The notes: generated by a model from the letters alone, not told the origin. A DNA stretch of 64,000 nucleotides from Shewanella electrica (GCF_022321485.1 NZ_JAKOGG010000002.1:124001-188000); one strand, 5' to 3'. Counted from the first letter of the stretch, positions 29,544 through 39,454 are shown. Program-made: numbers and translations.

Positions 29544-30701
29544 ATGTTTGATTATGAAATTTTAAGATTTGTCTGGTGGGCCCTGCTTGGCGTACTGCTG
29601 ATCGGCTTCGCTGTGACAGATGGCTTTGATATGGGCGTGGGTGCATTGCTACCTATCATTGGTAAAGATGACACTGAACGTCGTGTAATGATTAACACAG
29701 TGGCGCCACACTGGGATGGCAACCAAGTTTGGTTGATCACTGCCGGTGGCGCGTTGTTTGCTGCGTTCCCAACGGTATATGCGGTATCTTTCTCTGGCTT
29801 CTATGTAGCTATGATTTTGGTATTGGCATGTTTGTGGTTACGTCCAGTAGGCTTCGATTACCGTTCAAAAATTGAAAGCCCAACTTGGCGTAAAACTTGG
29901 GACTGGTGTTTGTTTGCTGGTGGCTTTATTCCACCGCTGGTTATCGGTGTTGCCTTTGGTAACTTGCTGCAAGGTGTACCGTTCCAGTTTGACGAATACC
30001 TGCGTGCCTACTACGGCGAACCAGGCACTAACTGGTTGCTTAACCTGATCTATCTGCTCAATCCGTTTGGCTTGGTGGCTGGCTTAATCAGTGCGGCTAT
30101 GTTCATGACACAAGGTGCTTGCTGGTTGCAGATGAAAGCCGAAGGCGATTTACGTGCACGTGCTTCTAAAGTCGCTCAAGTGCTGTCACTGGTGGTATTG
30201 GTACTGTTTGTGGTTGCTGGTTTCTGGGTAAGTGGTATGGACGGTTACGTCATTACTTCTGCCATCGATGGACACGCAGTGTCTGACCCAACTCACAAAG
30301 AAGTGATCACTCAAGCGGGCGCTTGGATGGCTAACTACGACAAATACCCACTGACTTGGATCTTCCCAATTCTGGGTGTCGTTGCGGCACTGCTGACATT
30401 TGTTACTAGCCGTATGCATCGTGCTGGTTTCGCCTTCCTGTTCAGCTCATTGACCATCGCTGGTGTGATTTTGACTTGTGGTGTGTCTATGTTCCCATTC
30501 GTGATGCCATCATCACTGGAACCAGCAATGAGCTTGACTGTGTGGGATGCAACCGCTAGCCAAATGACACTAAGTGTGATGACTTATGTAGCGATTATCT
30601 TCGTACCAATCGTACTGAGTTACACTCTGTGGACTTACTTCAAAATGTTCGGTCGTATCAGCCGTGAACACGTTGAAGCTAACAGCTCTTCACTGTACTA
30701 A
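29544..30701 (+). CDS. cydB: Cytochrome bd ubiquinol oxidase subunit II
   Basis: The second polytopic subunit of the bd oxidase, needed to stabilise the hemes held by CydA. The 385 residues begin MFDYEILRFVWWALLGVLLIGFAVTDGFDMG (landmark AVTDGFDMGVG) and contain the conserved NTVAPHWDGNQVWL. It starts 17 bases after cydA with GAGGG upstream and is followed closely by cydX, so the three genes form one transcript. Confidence 0.97.
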   Translation: MFDYEILRFVWWALLGVLLIGFAVTDGFDMGVGALLPIIGKDDTERRVMINTVAPHWDGNQVWLITAGGALFAAFPTVYAVSFSGFYVAMILVLACLWLRPVGFDYRSKIESPTWRKTWDWCLFAGGFIPPLVIGVAFGNLLQGVPFQFDEYLRAYYGEPGTNWLLNLIYLLNPFGLVAGLISAAMFMTQGACWLQMKAEGDLRARASKVAQVLSLVVLVLFVVAGFWVSGMDGYVITSAIDGHAVSDPTHKEVITQAGAWMANYDKYPLTWIFPILGVVAALLTFVTSRMHRAGFAFLFSSLTIAGVILTCGVSMFPFVMPSSLEPAMSLTVWDATASQMTLSVMTYVAIIFVPIVLSYTLWTYFKMFGRISREHVEANSSSLY

Positions 30702-30714
30702 GGAGGAAAACAAT

Positions 30715-30837
30715 ATGTGGTATTTCACTTGGATACTGGGTCTGTTGCTAGCTTGTGCTTTTGGCATCATCAATGCGCTGTGGTTGGAAAATACCGAGAA
30801 CATGGATCGTGCGAACGACGCTAAAGACGAACAATAA
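30715..30837 (+). CDS. cydX: Cytochrome bd oxidase small subunit CydX
   Basis: A 40-codon gene starts at ATG 30715, with AGGAGG at 30701-30706. The protein MWYFTWILGLLLACAFGIIN... is a single membrane helix followed by the conserved NALWLE segment and a charged tail, as in CydX/YbgT. CydX is needed for full activity and stability of the bd oxidase. The gene is too short for many gene finders. Confidence 0.95.
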   Translation: MWYFTWILGLLLACAFGIINALWLENTENMDRANDAKDEQ

Positions 30838-30859
30838 GCTTCTATGCTTATGAGATAGA

Positions 30860-30894
30860 AAGAGGGCTGCCTACGGGCGGCCTTCTTGTTTTTT
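30860..30894 (+). terminator. Terminator after cydX
   Basis: A 12-bp stem (AAGAGGGCTGCC / GGCGGCCTTCTT, with two G-T pairs) and loop TACG are followed by GTTTTTT. Confidence 0.9.
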
Positions 30895-31739
30895 AGTTGC
30901 TGATGAATGGCGACAGGGAACATCGTTGGCGAGTTCAGTTGGTGCTATACCGCAACGCAATTTAACGGTAGCGGAGCGGTGATGCGTTTTACCCGTTGCG
31001 GCAGTTGCCAATCAACAGCGGAGCAGGGCATGCACTCAATAACGTCAGTAGCAATGCTGCGAGCAGCTCAAACGCCATTGAGCGCTAGGGAACTTAAGCT
31101 GGTGAACTGGTGTCCATTGTGGGATTGGTCCCAAACCTCGTATGGGGCCGTTTACACGGCTTAACAACGTCGCTGGTTGATAGTGAGCTGCGGTACGTTG
31201 ATGCCGACATTGCTACTGCGCCGTGTGATGGGGTTATGCGTGCCAGTTAAGCGTGCACACGAGGCCAAAGAGTTGGTAAAAACTCAGCGCGTTGCCGCTT
31301 AAACATCGACGTGTGCCCGGCTCGGTGGTCGAGGCAATGTGATATTGACCAGAACATGCAACGGCTATTGCGCTGACATTACCGCAAGCGCTGTGGCGTA
31401 TTATCGAATGGCGTTGCGGTTAGCGCCTGTATCCCCCAAAAAAATCCACTCACGGCTTCTTATTGATGGCGATGACCTGCCAAAGCTTTTCTATATCAGC
31501 TGTAGTATTTATCACTATAAAAGTGACTTAATTATGGTGTTTTATGCTGAATCGTCAGTTGGTTTTTTTAGCGAAAAGTGGGTCTGTTACGACTTAAGTC
31601 GAAAAGAACATAAAGCGATATAACGCTGATTTTTTATAGTGTAAACGCTTATAAAATAAGCGATATTTCAGATGGATCTTAGTGTTTTTGTGATCGACTT
31701 TTCATTGTTACATGGGGATTTTTTTGACAATTGCAAAAG
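30895..31739. other. Intergenic region, possibly gene debris
   Basis: This 845-bp stretch lies between the cydX terminator and the ompW promoter. Its first half has normal coding-like composition with frames broken by stops (30907-31164, then VGLVPNLVWGRLHGL near 31119). This suggests a decayed gene I cannot identify. A 94-codon ORF at 31339-31623 has no clear start signal and no recognised similarity. Confidence 0.4.
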
Positions 31740-31753
31740 TTGATCAAGATCAA
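31740..31753. promoter_or_regulatory. FNR box upstream of ompW
   Basis: TTGAT-CAAG-ATCAA is a perfect match to the FNR consensus, 92 bp before the ompW start. E. coli ompW is FNR-controlled, so redox control here is likely. Confidence 0.75.
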
Positions 31754-31844
31754 CGTTGTTAATGATATAAGCTGGCAGGGTAGCGGCGTTTGTTAACAAA
31801 AACACGAAAATGAATGCAATTCTTAGTTGCTATGGGGTGAAACA

Positions 31845-32519
31845 ATGGACAAAAAAATCATTTCAGGAATCATTGCCGCTGTACTTTTTTCTGCTGCTGG
31901 CGTAGCCAACGCTCACCAAGCAGGTGACATCATCGTTCGTGCCGGTGCAGTAGTGGTTGCACCAAATGAGTCAAGCGACCACGTGGTTACTCCTGATTTA
32001 GGTGATCTGGGTGAATTTTCTGTAGATAACAATACCCAACTAGGTCTGAATTTTGGTTACATGCTGACAGACAACATTGGTATTGAGCTGTTGGCGGCAA
32101 CGCCATTTAGTCATGACGTATCGTTAGCCGGTATTGGTAAAGTTGCTGAAACTAAACATCTGCCACCAACCTTGGTTGCTCAGTACTACTTTGGCAATGC
32201 CAAATCTAAGCTGCGCCCATATGTTGGTATCGGTGTTAACTACACCAATTTCTTCGATAGTAAAATCACCAACGATGTCGGTGGCAAACTGTCTAATCTT
32301 TCTATGGAAAACTCATGGGGATTGGCGGGTCAAGTTGGCTTAGACTACCAACTGACTGATAAATTGCTGCTTAACGCTTCTGTTTGGTATGCGAAAATTG
32401 ATTCGGATGTCTCTTTCAATTATGCATACGGTGAAAACAACCAAGATGTTGCTGCTGTCACTATCGGCACTGACATCGATCCATGGGTCTACATGGTCAG
32501 CGTTGGTTACGTATTCTAA
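31845..32519 (+). CDS. ompW: OmpW family outer-membrane protein
   Basis: A 224-residue eight-stranded beta-barrel of the OmpW family, which forms a hydrophobic channel in the outer membrane. The signal peptide ends at GVANAHQAGD. The mature protein shows the family segments HQAGDIIVRAGAVVVAPNE, LGLNFGYMLTDNIGIELLAATPF (as NFGYMLTDNIGIELLAATPF) and PYVGIGVNYTNFF, and it ends in a terminal Phe (VSVGYVF). I chose ATG 31845, with GGGGTG upstream, over an in-frame start at 31827. The perfect FNR box suggests induction under low oxygen. It is monocistronic with its own terminator. Confidence 0.93.
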   Translation: MDKKIISGIIAAVLFSAAGVANAHQAGDIIVRAGAVVVAPNESSDHVVTPDLGDLGEFSVDNNTQLGLNFGYMLTDNIGIELLAATPFSHDVSLAGIGKVAETKHLPPTLVAQYYFGNAKSKLRPYVGIGVNYTNFFDSKITNDVGGKLSNLSMENSWGLAGQVGLDYQLTDKLLLNASVWYAKIDSDVSFNYAYGENNQDVAAVTIGTDIDPWVYMVSVGYVF

Positions 32520-32541
32520 TTCTCGCGTGGGGCGATAACAT

Positions 32542-32570
32542 AAAGGCGCTAACTTTAGCGCCTTTTTCTT
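32542..32570 (+). terminator. Terminator after ompW
   Basis: An 11-bp stem (AAAGGCGCTAA / TTAGCGCCTTT) with a two-base centre is followed by a T-rich run. Confidence 0.88.
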
Positions 32571-32603
32571 TTGATTGTTCCGTCCAGCAAATTCGTATTA
32601 GCG

Positions 32604-33344
32604 CTATTTGCGCTTCTTTTGCTTCCAATGGCGGGTGTTGTAGATGTATTCCGGCAACAGCTTGGTGAGCCAAGCCACGGTACGCCAGCGCTTAGTCACA
32701 ATCACTCGGCGTTTACGCAGCAACAGTGCGCGTACAATCTGGCGTGCCACTTCTTCGACTGGTGATAGCCATAAGCTTGATTGCTGCATGGCGGCCTTGT
32801 CCAATAATCCCAACTGAATATCAGTGATATCAATCGGCAGTTTGAGCCGCTGTGCGTGCATTGAGAGGCCTTCAAGATAATTAATCGCAAAGGCTTTGGA
32901 GGCATGAAACGCCACGCTGGGGCCACCACGTAACCCCGCAATGGAGTTGATGGCGGCTATTTGGCCGTAACCTTGCTCGCGGAATAAGCGAAAACAGGTG
33001 TTACACACCGCAGCAAAACCTTTGACGTTAACATCAATGATCTCCTGCTCTAGCTGCCACGGCAGCTCTGGGCTGTAGGAGTTTAGGCCAGTATTGACCA
33101 GCACCAGTTGCACGTTGCCTAACTGCTGCCACAACTCGGTGAGTTGGTTGATAAGCTGCTTATCATCACTAATATCAAAAGGGATGACTTGGGTTGTTGC
33201 TGGCAGTGACGGTAGGAGATCCGTCAATGTTTCCGGCGCTTGGGTTAATAGCACTAACTTCATTCCCGAAGCTGAAAGCTGCTTAGCAATCTCCTTGCTC
33301 AACATGGAACTGGCACCGACCAGAATTGCGGTTGTTTCGCTCAT
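32604..33344 (-). CDS. Short-chain dehydrogenase/reductase-like protein, catalytic Tyr missing
   Basis: A 246-residue Rossmann protein of the SDR superfamily. The N-terminal nucleotide-binding motif is degenerate (VGASSMLSKEIA in place of TGxxxGxG). NTG stands where NAG is usual, followed by NVKGF. At the active site Ser is present in INSIAGLRGG, but the YxxxK motif reads FHASK: the codon is TTT, and the loop is one residue shorter than usual. Lys is kept. Without the Tyr, normal reductase chemistry is unlikely, so it may be a non-catalytic or divergent SDR. The basic C-terminal tail ends KQKKRK. It is convergent with ompW and divergent from metA. Confidence 0.8.
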   Translation of the reverse strand: MSETTAILVGASSMLSKEIAKQLSASGMKLVLLTQAPETLTDLLPSLPATTQVIPFDISDDKQLINQLTELWQQLGNVQLVLVNTGLNSYSPELPWQLEQEIIDVNVKGFAAVCNTCFRLFREQGYGQIAAINSIAGLRGGPSVAFHASKAFAINYLEGLSMHAQRLKLPIDITDIQLGLLDKAAMQQSSLWLSPVEEVARQIVRALLLRKRRVIVTKRWRTVAWLTKLLPEYIYNTRHWKQKKRK

Positions 33345-33421
33345 GGTTTCAACGTGATGGCAAATAAAGTCACATGATAGAAGTTAGCTCAGCAGGCCTC
33401 AAGAAATAAACACGGATGTAT

Positions 33422-33437
33422 AGACATCCAGAAGTCT
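33422..33437. promoter_or_regulatory. Candidate MetJ operator (met boxes)
   Basis: Two adjacent 8-mers, AGACATCC and AGAAGTCT, match the met-box consensus AGACGTCT at six and seven positions. The flanking 8-mer at 33414-33421 is a weaker third box. The site lies about 135 bp before metA, as expected for MetJ repression. Confidence 0.65.
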
Positions 33438-33570
33438 TTATGTATGATCTACCGCTAATGAGGTTTCGGCAAATGCACTGTGCAGTCAGCGCCAATGATA
33501 TGCAGCCAGTTGCCTTGTCGATGCATGTGTTACCTAGCGTATTAGCGCTTTTGTGCCATTGAGGCGAACT

Positions 33571-34515
33571 ATGCCCGTAAAAATTCCTGACGATTTACCT
33601 GCTGCCAGTATTCTTGAGTCAGAAAACATCTTCGTGATGTCAGAGACTCGTGCAGCGAACCAAGACATCAGACCGATGAAGGTGCTGATCCTCAACCTGA
33701 TGCCAAATAAAATCGAAACCGAAACGCAGCTGTTGCGCTTACTGAGTAACACGCCGCTGCAGATTGATATCGATTTACTGCGTATTCACGACAAAGTGTC
33801 CAAGCACACGCCGATGGATCACCTCAATACCTTTTATCGTGACTTTGAAGAGATTAAACATAAAAACTACGACGGTTTGATCATCACAGGCGCGCCGTTA
33901 GGGCAGTTGGACTTTGAAGAAGTGACTTACTGGGACCACATCAAAGAGGTGATCGATTGGTCGCAAACCCATGTGGTGTCGGTGCTGTTCCTTTGCTGGG
34001 CTGCCCACGCAGGGTTGTTCCACCTTTACGGCTTAAAACGCAAAATTTTAGAACAGAAGTGCTCTGGTGTGTTTGAACATCAACGCATCAAGGCGCATGT
34101 CCCATTGTTGCGTGGCTTTGATGACGTGTTCTACGCGCCGCACTCACGTTATGCGCAGATGGACATTAACGAGCTAAAAGCTGACCCACGCGTCACCGTA
34201 TTGGCTGAGTCGGCAGAGGCGGGCGCTTATTTGGTGATCAGCAACGATAACCGTAACTTGTTTGTTACCGGTCACCCTGAATACCGCAAAGGCACGCTGC
34301 GCGATGAATACTTCCGCGATTTAGAAGCCGGTATTGACCCGCAGATCCCGCAAAACTACTTCCGTGATAACGACCCAAGCAAAGAGCCGCTGGCACGTTG
34401 GTTTGGTCACGGTAACTTGCTCATTGCCAACTGGCTCAACTACTACGTGTACCAGTTGACGCCATACGATTTGAGCGATTTAAGCGCCATCACGCCGTGG
34501 GAAAAATCCAAGTAG
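33571..34515 (+). CDS. metA: Homoserine O-succinyltransferase
   Basis: MetA activates homoserine with an acyl-CoA as the first committed step of methionine synthesis. I start at ATG 33571 ([10 protein letters not shown]), preceded by GAGGCG, which matches the usual N terminus; an in-frame start 18 bases upstream adds an unlikely MPLRRT. With this start the catalytic residues fall at the E. coli numbers: Cys142 in [10 protein letters not shown] and His235/Glu237 in VTGHPEY. Succinyl- versus acetyl-CoA preference cannot be read with certainty. Candidate met boxes upstream imply repression by MetJ with S-adenosylmethionine. Confidence 0.96.
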   Translation: MPVKIPDDLPAASILESENIFVMSETRAANQDIRPMKVLILNLMPNKIETETQLLRLLSNTPLQIDIDLLRIHDKVSKHTPMDHLNTFYRDFEEIKHKNYDGLIITGAPLGQLDFEEVTYWDHIKEVIDWSQTHVVSVLFLCWAAHAGLFHLYGLKRKILEQKCSGVFEHQRIKAHVPLLRGFDDVFYAPHSRYAQMDINELKADPRVTVLAESAEAGAYLVISNDNRNLFVTGHPEYRKGTLRDEYFRDLEAGIDPQIPQNYFRDNDPSKEPLARWFGHGNLLIANWLNYYVYQLTPYDLSDLSAITPWEKSK

Positions 34516-34585
34516 CGATTGCTGGTCTAGGGGAAGCACGAACGACCAAGCGCGACACGCTGGCGTTATTCCAACCGCTCCTACT

Positions 34586-34620
34586 AAAGCCCTTAACTTC
34601 GGTTAGGGGCTTTTGTTTTT
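34586..34620 (+). terminator. Terminator after metA
   Basis: A 12-bp stem (AAAGCCCTTAAC / GTTAGGGGCTTT) with a TTCG tetraloop is followed by TTGTTTTT. Confidence 0.92.
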
Positions 34621-34704
34621 ATCGCTCAAATTAATGCTCCTTATTGATTGTCTTTGCCAGCAAAACTGCGGCTGTTGAACTATATTAGACCAATGGTTAC
34701 TTGC

Positions 34705-34720
34705 TTTACGTTCGCGTAAA
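34705..34720. promoter_or_regulatory. Candidate LiuR-type operator of the branched-chain catabolic operon
   Basis: TTTACG-TTCG-CGTAAA is a perfect inverted repeat 60-75 bp before the first gene and is followed by a further CGTAA. As I recall, LiuR, a MerR-family regulator of branched-chain amino-acid catabolism in Shewanella and relatives, binds a TTTACG-rich dyad of this kind. The regulator gene is not in the window. Confidence 0.55.
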
Positions 34721-34781
34721 CGTAATTCTGTTGGCGTTTATTAGCAACGTCTGGTGCTGACTAGATGAACAGGAGCCACAA

Positions 34782-35969
34782 ATGACACAGCCTTTGGTTG
34801 ACGATGTAGTTATCGTCGCTGCACGCCGCACCGCAATGGGGAGTTTTCTTGGCAGTCTTTCCTCGGTACCGGCCCCCGCGTTAGCCGCCGCCACGATTAA
34901 AGCCTTATTGGAAGATGCTCCGATTGCCGCCGATTCCATTGATGAAGTGCTGCTCGGGTGTGTGTTGCAAGCTGGGGTAGGTCAAGCGCCAGCCAGACAG
35001 GCGGCATTGGCCGCGGACTTGCCACTTTCGGTGGGCGCAACCACAGTCAACAAAGTGTGTGGCTCAGGTTTAAAAGCGGTGATGCAAGGCTATGACATGC
35101 TCCGCGCTGGCAGTGCTAAAACCATTATTGCTGGTGGCATGGAAAGCATGAGCCGTGCGCCCTATTTGATGAGTAAGGTACGCACCGGTCAACGTATGGG
35201 GCACGGCAAGTTGCACGATCATATGTTTGCCGATGGCTTAGAAGACGCTTATACCGGCGCATCAATGGGCAGCTTTGCGCAACAAACGGCTGATGAGTTT
35301 GCCGTGAGCCGCGAAGCGATGGACGCGTGGGCGATTCAGTCGCTGGCGCGAGCAAATCGCGCCATCAATGAAGGCGATTTTAAGCAGGAAATCGTTGATG
35401 TCATCATCGCTGGCAGTATGGGTGAGGCGGTGGTCAATGTTGATGAACAGCCGAGCCGCGCCAAAGTGGAGAAAATCCCCACCTTAAAACCAGCATTCAG
35501 CCCAGACGGCACAATTACCGCCGCTAATTCCAGCTCGATTTCCGACGGTGCAGCCAGTTTATTGCTGATGCACCGCAGTGAAGCCGAACGCCAACAACTG
35601 CCGATTTTGGCGACTATTTGCGCTACCGCCTCACATGCACAAGAACCGGCGTTATTTACCTTGGCGCCAATAGGTGCGCTCAACAAACTATTACAGCAGC
35701 TCGATTGGCGCAGTGAGAGCGTCGACCTGTTCGAGATTAACGAGGCCTTCGCCATGGTGACTATGTTGGCGGTGGATCAACTCGGGTTAGATGCCGCAAA
35801 AGTCAACGTGAATGGCGGTGCTTGTGCGCTTGGTCATCCCATCGGCTGCTCTGGCGCGCGGCTGTTGGTGACGCTGATCCACGCCTTACGTCATCGCGGC
35901 TTGAAACGCGGTATTGCCACTTTATGCATTGGTGGCGGCGAAGCCGTTGCTATCGCGGTTGAAGTGTAG
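34782..35969 (+). CDS. Acetyl-CoA C-acyltransferase (thiolase)
   Basis: A 395-residue thiolase that cleaves 3-ketoacyl-CoA with CoA. In this operon the likely substrate is 2-methylacetoacetyl-CoA from isoleucine. The nucleophilic Cys lies in NKVCGSGLKAV, and the second site (GHPIGCSGAR, with NVNGGACALGHPIG before it) has the catalytic His and Cys. The NEAFA motif is present. It is the first of seven genes that I recognise as the Shewanella ivd-type isoleucine/valine degradation operon. A LiuR-like dyad precedes it. The stop overlaps the ribosome-binding site of mmsA. Confidence 0.92.
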   Translation: MTQPLVDDVVIVAARRTAMGSFLGSLSSVPAPALAAATIKALLEDAPIAADSIDEVLLGCVLQAGVGQAPARQAALAADLPLSVGATTVNKVCGSGLKAVMQGYDMLRAGSAKTIIAGGMESMSRAPYLMSKVRTGQRMGHGKLHDHMFADGLEDAYTGASMGSFAQQTADEFAVSREAMDAWAIQSLARANRAINEGDFKQEIVDVIIAGSMGEAVVNVDEQPSRAKVEKIPTLKPAFSPDGTITAANSSSISDGAASLLLMHRSEAERQQLPILATICATASHAQEPALFTLAPIGALNKLLQQLDWRSESVDLFEINEAFAMVTMLAVDQLGLDAAKVNVNGGACALGHPIGCSGARLLVTLIHALRHRGLKRGIATLCIGGGEAVAIAVEV

Positions 35970-35981
35970 GAGGGCGGCGAC

Positions 35982-37475
35982 ATGAGTGTACAAGTCCATC
36001 ACTTCATCAACGGTGAGTTTGTGGCGGGTAGTGGTCAGCAGCAGATTAGCGTGACTAACCCTATCGATAATCAGCCGATTGCCACAGTCAATATCGCCAC
36101 CACCGCAGAAGTTGAGCAAGCCGTCGCCAGCGCGCAGCAAGCGTTTTTGAGTTGGCGCCGCACGCCGGTGTCGGAGCGGGCGCGGCTGATGCTGCGTTAT
36201 CAACATCTGCTCAAGCAACATCATGATGAACTCGCCACCGTGCTGGCGCAGGAAACCGGCAAGACCTTTGAAGACGCCCGCGGCGATGTATGGCGCGGCA
36301 TTGAAGTGGCCGAGCAAGCGGCCAATATCGCCTCAATGATGATGGGTGAAACGGTCGAAAACGTGGCTAATGGCATCGACAGCTACAGCATGGTGCAGCC
36401 GCTCGGTGTGTGCGTCGGTATCACGCCATTTAACTTTCCAGCGATGATCCCGTTGTGGATGTTCCCCATCGCCATTGCCTGCGGTAACAGTTTTATTCTC
36501 AAACCCTCCGAGCAAGACCCGATCACGCCCACGCGGTTGGCAGAGTTATTTGCCGAGGCAGGCGCACCGTCAGGCATTCTACAAGTGCTGCATGGCGACA
36601 AAGCCGTAGTTGAGCAACTGATTAACCATCCGCAAACTAAAACCGTATCGTTTGTTGGCTCGGTTGCCGTCGGGCAGCAGGTGTATCGCATGGCGACCCA
36701 ACAGCTCAAGCGGGCGCAAGTGTTTGCCGGTGCTAAGAACCACTGCGTGATTATGCCCGACGCCAACAAACAGCAAGTGATTAATCAGTTGGTTGGCGCA
36801 TCGGTGGGCGCGGCTGGGCAACGCTGCATGGCGATTTCGGTGGCGGTATTTGTTGGCAGCAGCTCGCAGTGGATTTGTGAATTGCGCGACGCGTTAAAAC
36901 ACGTCAAACCCGGTTTGTGGAATGACCCCAATGCAGCTTATGGGCCGTTGATCAGCCCAGCAGCCAAAGCGCGGGTGCAAGCGCTTATCGCCCAAGGTAA
37001 ACGGGAAGGCGCGCACTGCTTGTTAGATGGTTCCGATTTTACCGTCACTGGCTACGAGCAGGGTAACTGGCTTGGCCCAACGCTATTTAGCGAAGTCACG
37101 CCCGAGATGTCGATCTATCAGCAGGAGATTTTTGGCCCGGTGCTGTGTTGCATCTGTGTCGATAGCCTCAGCGAAGCCATTGAGTTGGTTAACGCCAATC
37201 CGTACGGCAACGGCACGGCGATCTTCACTGGTAGCGGTGCTGCAGCAAAACAGTATCAGCAGCAGGTGGAAGTTGGCCAAGTAGGGATTAATGTGCCAAT
37301 TCCGGTGCCGCTGCCGTTTTTCTCGTTCACCGGCTGGAAAGGCAGTTTCTACGGCGATCAGCATGCCTACGGCAAGCAAGCCGTGCGGTTTTACACCGAA
37401 ACTAAAACAGTCACCTGTCGCTGGTTTGATGACGAGGTGGAAAGTGCGCCAAACATGTCGATTGCCCTGAAATAG
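35982..37475 (+). CDS. mmsA: CoA-acylating methylmalonate-semialdehyde dehydrogenase
   Basis: A 497-residue NAD-dependent aldehyde dehydrogenase that converts (S)-methylmalonate semialdehyde to propionyl-CoA, the end of the valine pathway. Landmarks are [30 protein letters not shown] and the catalytic Cys in AGQRCMAIS. The C-terminal [19 protein letters not shown] is typical of MmsA. GGAGG lies nine bases upstream of ATG, overlapping the thiolase stop, so the genes are cotranscribed. Confidence 0.94.
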   Translation: MSVQVHHFINGEFVAGSGQQQISVTNPIDNQPIATVNIATTAEVEQAVASAQQAFLSWRRTPVSERARLMLRYQHLLKQHHDELATVLAQETGKTFEDARGDVWRGIEVAEQAANIASMMMGETVENVANGIDSYSMVQPLGVCVGITPFNFPAMIPLWMFPIAIACGNSFILKPSEQDPITPTRLAELFAEAGAPSGILQVLHGDKAVVEQLINHPQTKTVSFVGSVAVGQQVYRMATQQLKRAQVFAGAKNHCVIMPDANKQQVINQLVGASVGAAGQRCMAISVAVFVGSSSQWICELRDALKHVKPGLWNDPNAAYGPLISPAAKARVQALIAQGKREGAHCLLDGSDFTVTGYEQGNWLGPTLFSEVTPEMSIYQQEIFGPVLCCICVDSLSEAIELVNANPYGNGTAIFTGSGAAAKQYQQQVEVGQVGINVPIPVPLPFFSFTGWKGSFYGDQHAYGKQAVRFYTETKTVTCRWFDDEVESAPNMSIALK

Positions 37476-37490
37476 GCGGGAGGTGTTGCG

Positions 37491-38660
37491 ATGGACTTTC
37501 GTTTAACTGATGAACAGCGCCAATACGTTGAATTAGCGCAGCAGTTTGCGGCGGATGTATTAGCTCCAAACGCCGCCAAGTGGGATGCCGAACATGAGTT
37601 CCCGAAAGCGGCCATTACCCAAGCGGGCGAACTCGGTTTTTGTGCACTGTACTCGCCAGAGGACGCTGGCGGGTTAGGCTTATCGCGCTTAGATAGTGCC
37701 TTGATATTTGAAGCACTCGCGCAGGGGTGTACCACCACCACGGCGATGATCACCATCCATAACATGGCAACGTGGATGTTAACCACGTGGGGCACAGCGG
37801 CGATTAAGCAGCGTTGGGCGGCGGGGCTAACCAGCGGTGAACTGCTGGCGTCTTATTGTTTGACCGAGCCCAACGCTGGCAGTGATGCGGCGGCGCTGAC
37901 CACGAGCGCTAAGCTTGATGGTGATAGCTATCTGATCAACGGTAGCAAAGTGTTTATTTCCGGCGCTGGCGCCACCGATGTATTGGTAGTGATGGCGCGT
38001 ACCGGTGAGGCCGGGCCGAAAGGCATCTCCGCCTTGGTAGTGCCTGCCGATGCCGCGGGTGTGAGTTACGGCAAAGCCGAAGACAAAATGGGCTGGAACG
38101 CCCAGCCGACCCGCGAAGTGACTTTCACCAACGTGCGCGTCTCGCGTGAGGCGTTACTCGGGGATGGCGGTGATGGTTTCTGTATGGCGATGAAAGGGCT
38201 CGACGGCGGCCGCATCAATATTGCCGCCTGTTCGTTAGGTACGGCACAAGCCGCGCTGCAACATGCGGTGGACTATATGCATGAGCGCGAACAGTTCGGC
38301 AAACCGCTGAGCACCTTCCAAGCGTTGCAATTTAAAGTGGCCGACATGCTCACCGAGCTGACTGCCGCACGGCAGATGGTGTATCTGGCGGCGTCGTACT
38401 TGGATAACGGTCATCCGCAAGCCACCACTTACTGCGCTATGGCGAAACGTTTTGCCACCGACATCGGTTTTAAGGTGTGTGATGCCGCGCTGCAACTGCA
38501 CGGTGGTTATGGCTACATTCGTGAATATCCACTAGAGCGTTATTTCCGCGATACCCGTGTGCATCAGATCTTGGAAGGCACCAACGAGATTATGCGGTTG
38601 ATCATCGGGCGTAATCTATTGAGCCAAGGACTCAGCGGTTTTGCGCCTGCGGCACATTAA
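37491..38660 (+). CDS. Acyl-CoA dehydrogenase (isobutyryl-/2-methylbutyryl-CoA type)
   Basis: A 389-residue FAD flavoenzyme that introduces the alpha-beta double bond into short branched acyl-CoAs. YCLTEPNAGSDAAAL is the flavin/substrate signature, and the C-terminal QILEGTNEIMRLIIGR contains the family's conserved Glu segment. Operon context between mmsA and an enoyl-CoA hydratase points to isobutyryl-CoA or 2-methylbutyryl-CoA. Electrons would pass to ETF. ATG 37491 follows mmsA by 15 bases, with GGGAGG upstream. Confidence 0.92.
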   Translation: MDFRLTDEQRQYVELAQQFAADVLAPNAAKWDAEHEFPKAAITQAGELGFCALYSPEDAGGLGLSRLDSALIFEALAQGCTTTTAMITIHNMATWMLTTWGTAAIKQRWAAGLTSGELLASYCLTEPNAGSDAAALTTSAKLDGDSYLINGSKVFISGAGATDVLVVMARTGEAGPKGISALVVPADAAGVSYGKAEDKMGWNAQPTREVTFTNVRVSREALLGDGGDGFCMAMKGLDGGRINIAACSLGTAQAALQHAVDYMHEREQFGKPLSTFQALQFKVADMLTELTAARQMVYLAASYLDNGHPQATTYCAMAKRFATDIGFKVCDAALQLHGGYGYIREYPLERYFRDTRVHQILEGTNEIMRLIIGRNLLSQGLSGFAPAAH

Positions 38661-38670
38661 GGAGCGCGTT

Positions 38671-39444
38671 ATGAGTGGCTTACGTTGTGAGATTGTCGAT
38701 CACTGCGCCGTTATCACCATCGATAATCCGCCGGCAAATACGTGGACGGCTGCCTCGCTGCAACAGTTGGCAGAGTATGTTGATACGTTGGAGCAAGACG
38801 GCAGTATTTACAGTTTGATCATCACTGGCGCGGGCACCAAGTTCTTTTCTGCCGGTGCCGAACTCCGCCTGTTTGCTGATGGCGACAAAGGCACGGCCAA
38901 TGCCATGGCAAATGCCTTTGGTGCTGCGTTCGAGCGGCTGTCGGCCTTTAGCGGGGTGAGTATTGCCGCCATCAATGGTTACGCCATGGGCGGCGGTTTA
39001 GAAGTCGCCTTAGCCTGTGATATTCGTATCGTCGAGCAACATGCACAACTGGCGCTGCCCGAAGCCAGTGTCGGCTTATTGCCGTGCGCTGGTGGCACGC
39101 AAAACCTTACCGCGTTAGTGGGCGAAGGCTGGGCCAAGCGCATGATTTTACTCGGTGAACGCGTGACTGCGCAGCAAGCGGTACACATTGGCTTGGCTGA
39201 AAGTTTAGTGGAAAGCGGCGCGGGATTGCATAGTGCACAGGTGATGGCGCAGATGGTTGAACGCCAAAGCCCCGGCAGCGTGCGCGCCTGTAAACAGCTG
39301 ATCCAAGCGGGGCGCACTATGCCGCGTAGCCAAGCATTACCGTTGGAGCGTGAGTTGTTTGTGGCGTTATTTGATAGTGCCGACCAACGCGAAGGCGTCA
39401 GCGCCTTTTTAGAAAAACGCCCGGCACAGTGGCAGAATAGTTAA
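38671..39444 (+). CDS. Enoyl-CoA hydratase
   Basis: A 257-residue crotonase-fold enzyme expected to hydrate methacrylyl-CoA or tiglyl-CoA. The oxyanion-hole segments are GAGTKFFSAGAEL and INGYAMGGGLEVALACD, and ALPEASVGLLPCAGGTQ follows with a catalytic-type Glu. I start at ATG 38671 because AAGGAG (38658-38663), which overlaps the previous stop, lies seven bases before it; an in-frame start at 38641 would overlap the upstream gene. It is fourth in the operon. Confidence 0.92.
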   Translation: MSGLRCEIVDHCAVITIDNPPANTWTAASLQQLAEYVDTLEQDGSIYSLIITGAGTKFFSAGAELRLFADGDKGTANAMANAFGAAFERLSAFSGVSIAAINGYAMGGGLEVALACDIRIVEQHAQLALPEASVGLLPCAGGTQNLTALVGEGWAKRMILLGERVTAQQAVHIGLAESLVESGAGLHSAQVMAQMVERQSPGSVRACKQLIQAGRTMPRSQALPLERELFVALFDSADQREGVSAFLEKRPAQWQNS

Positions 39445-39454
39445 GGAGTTAGCG

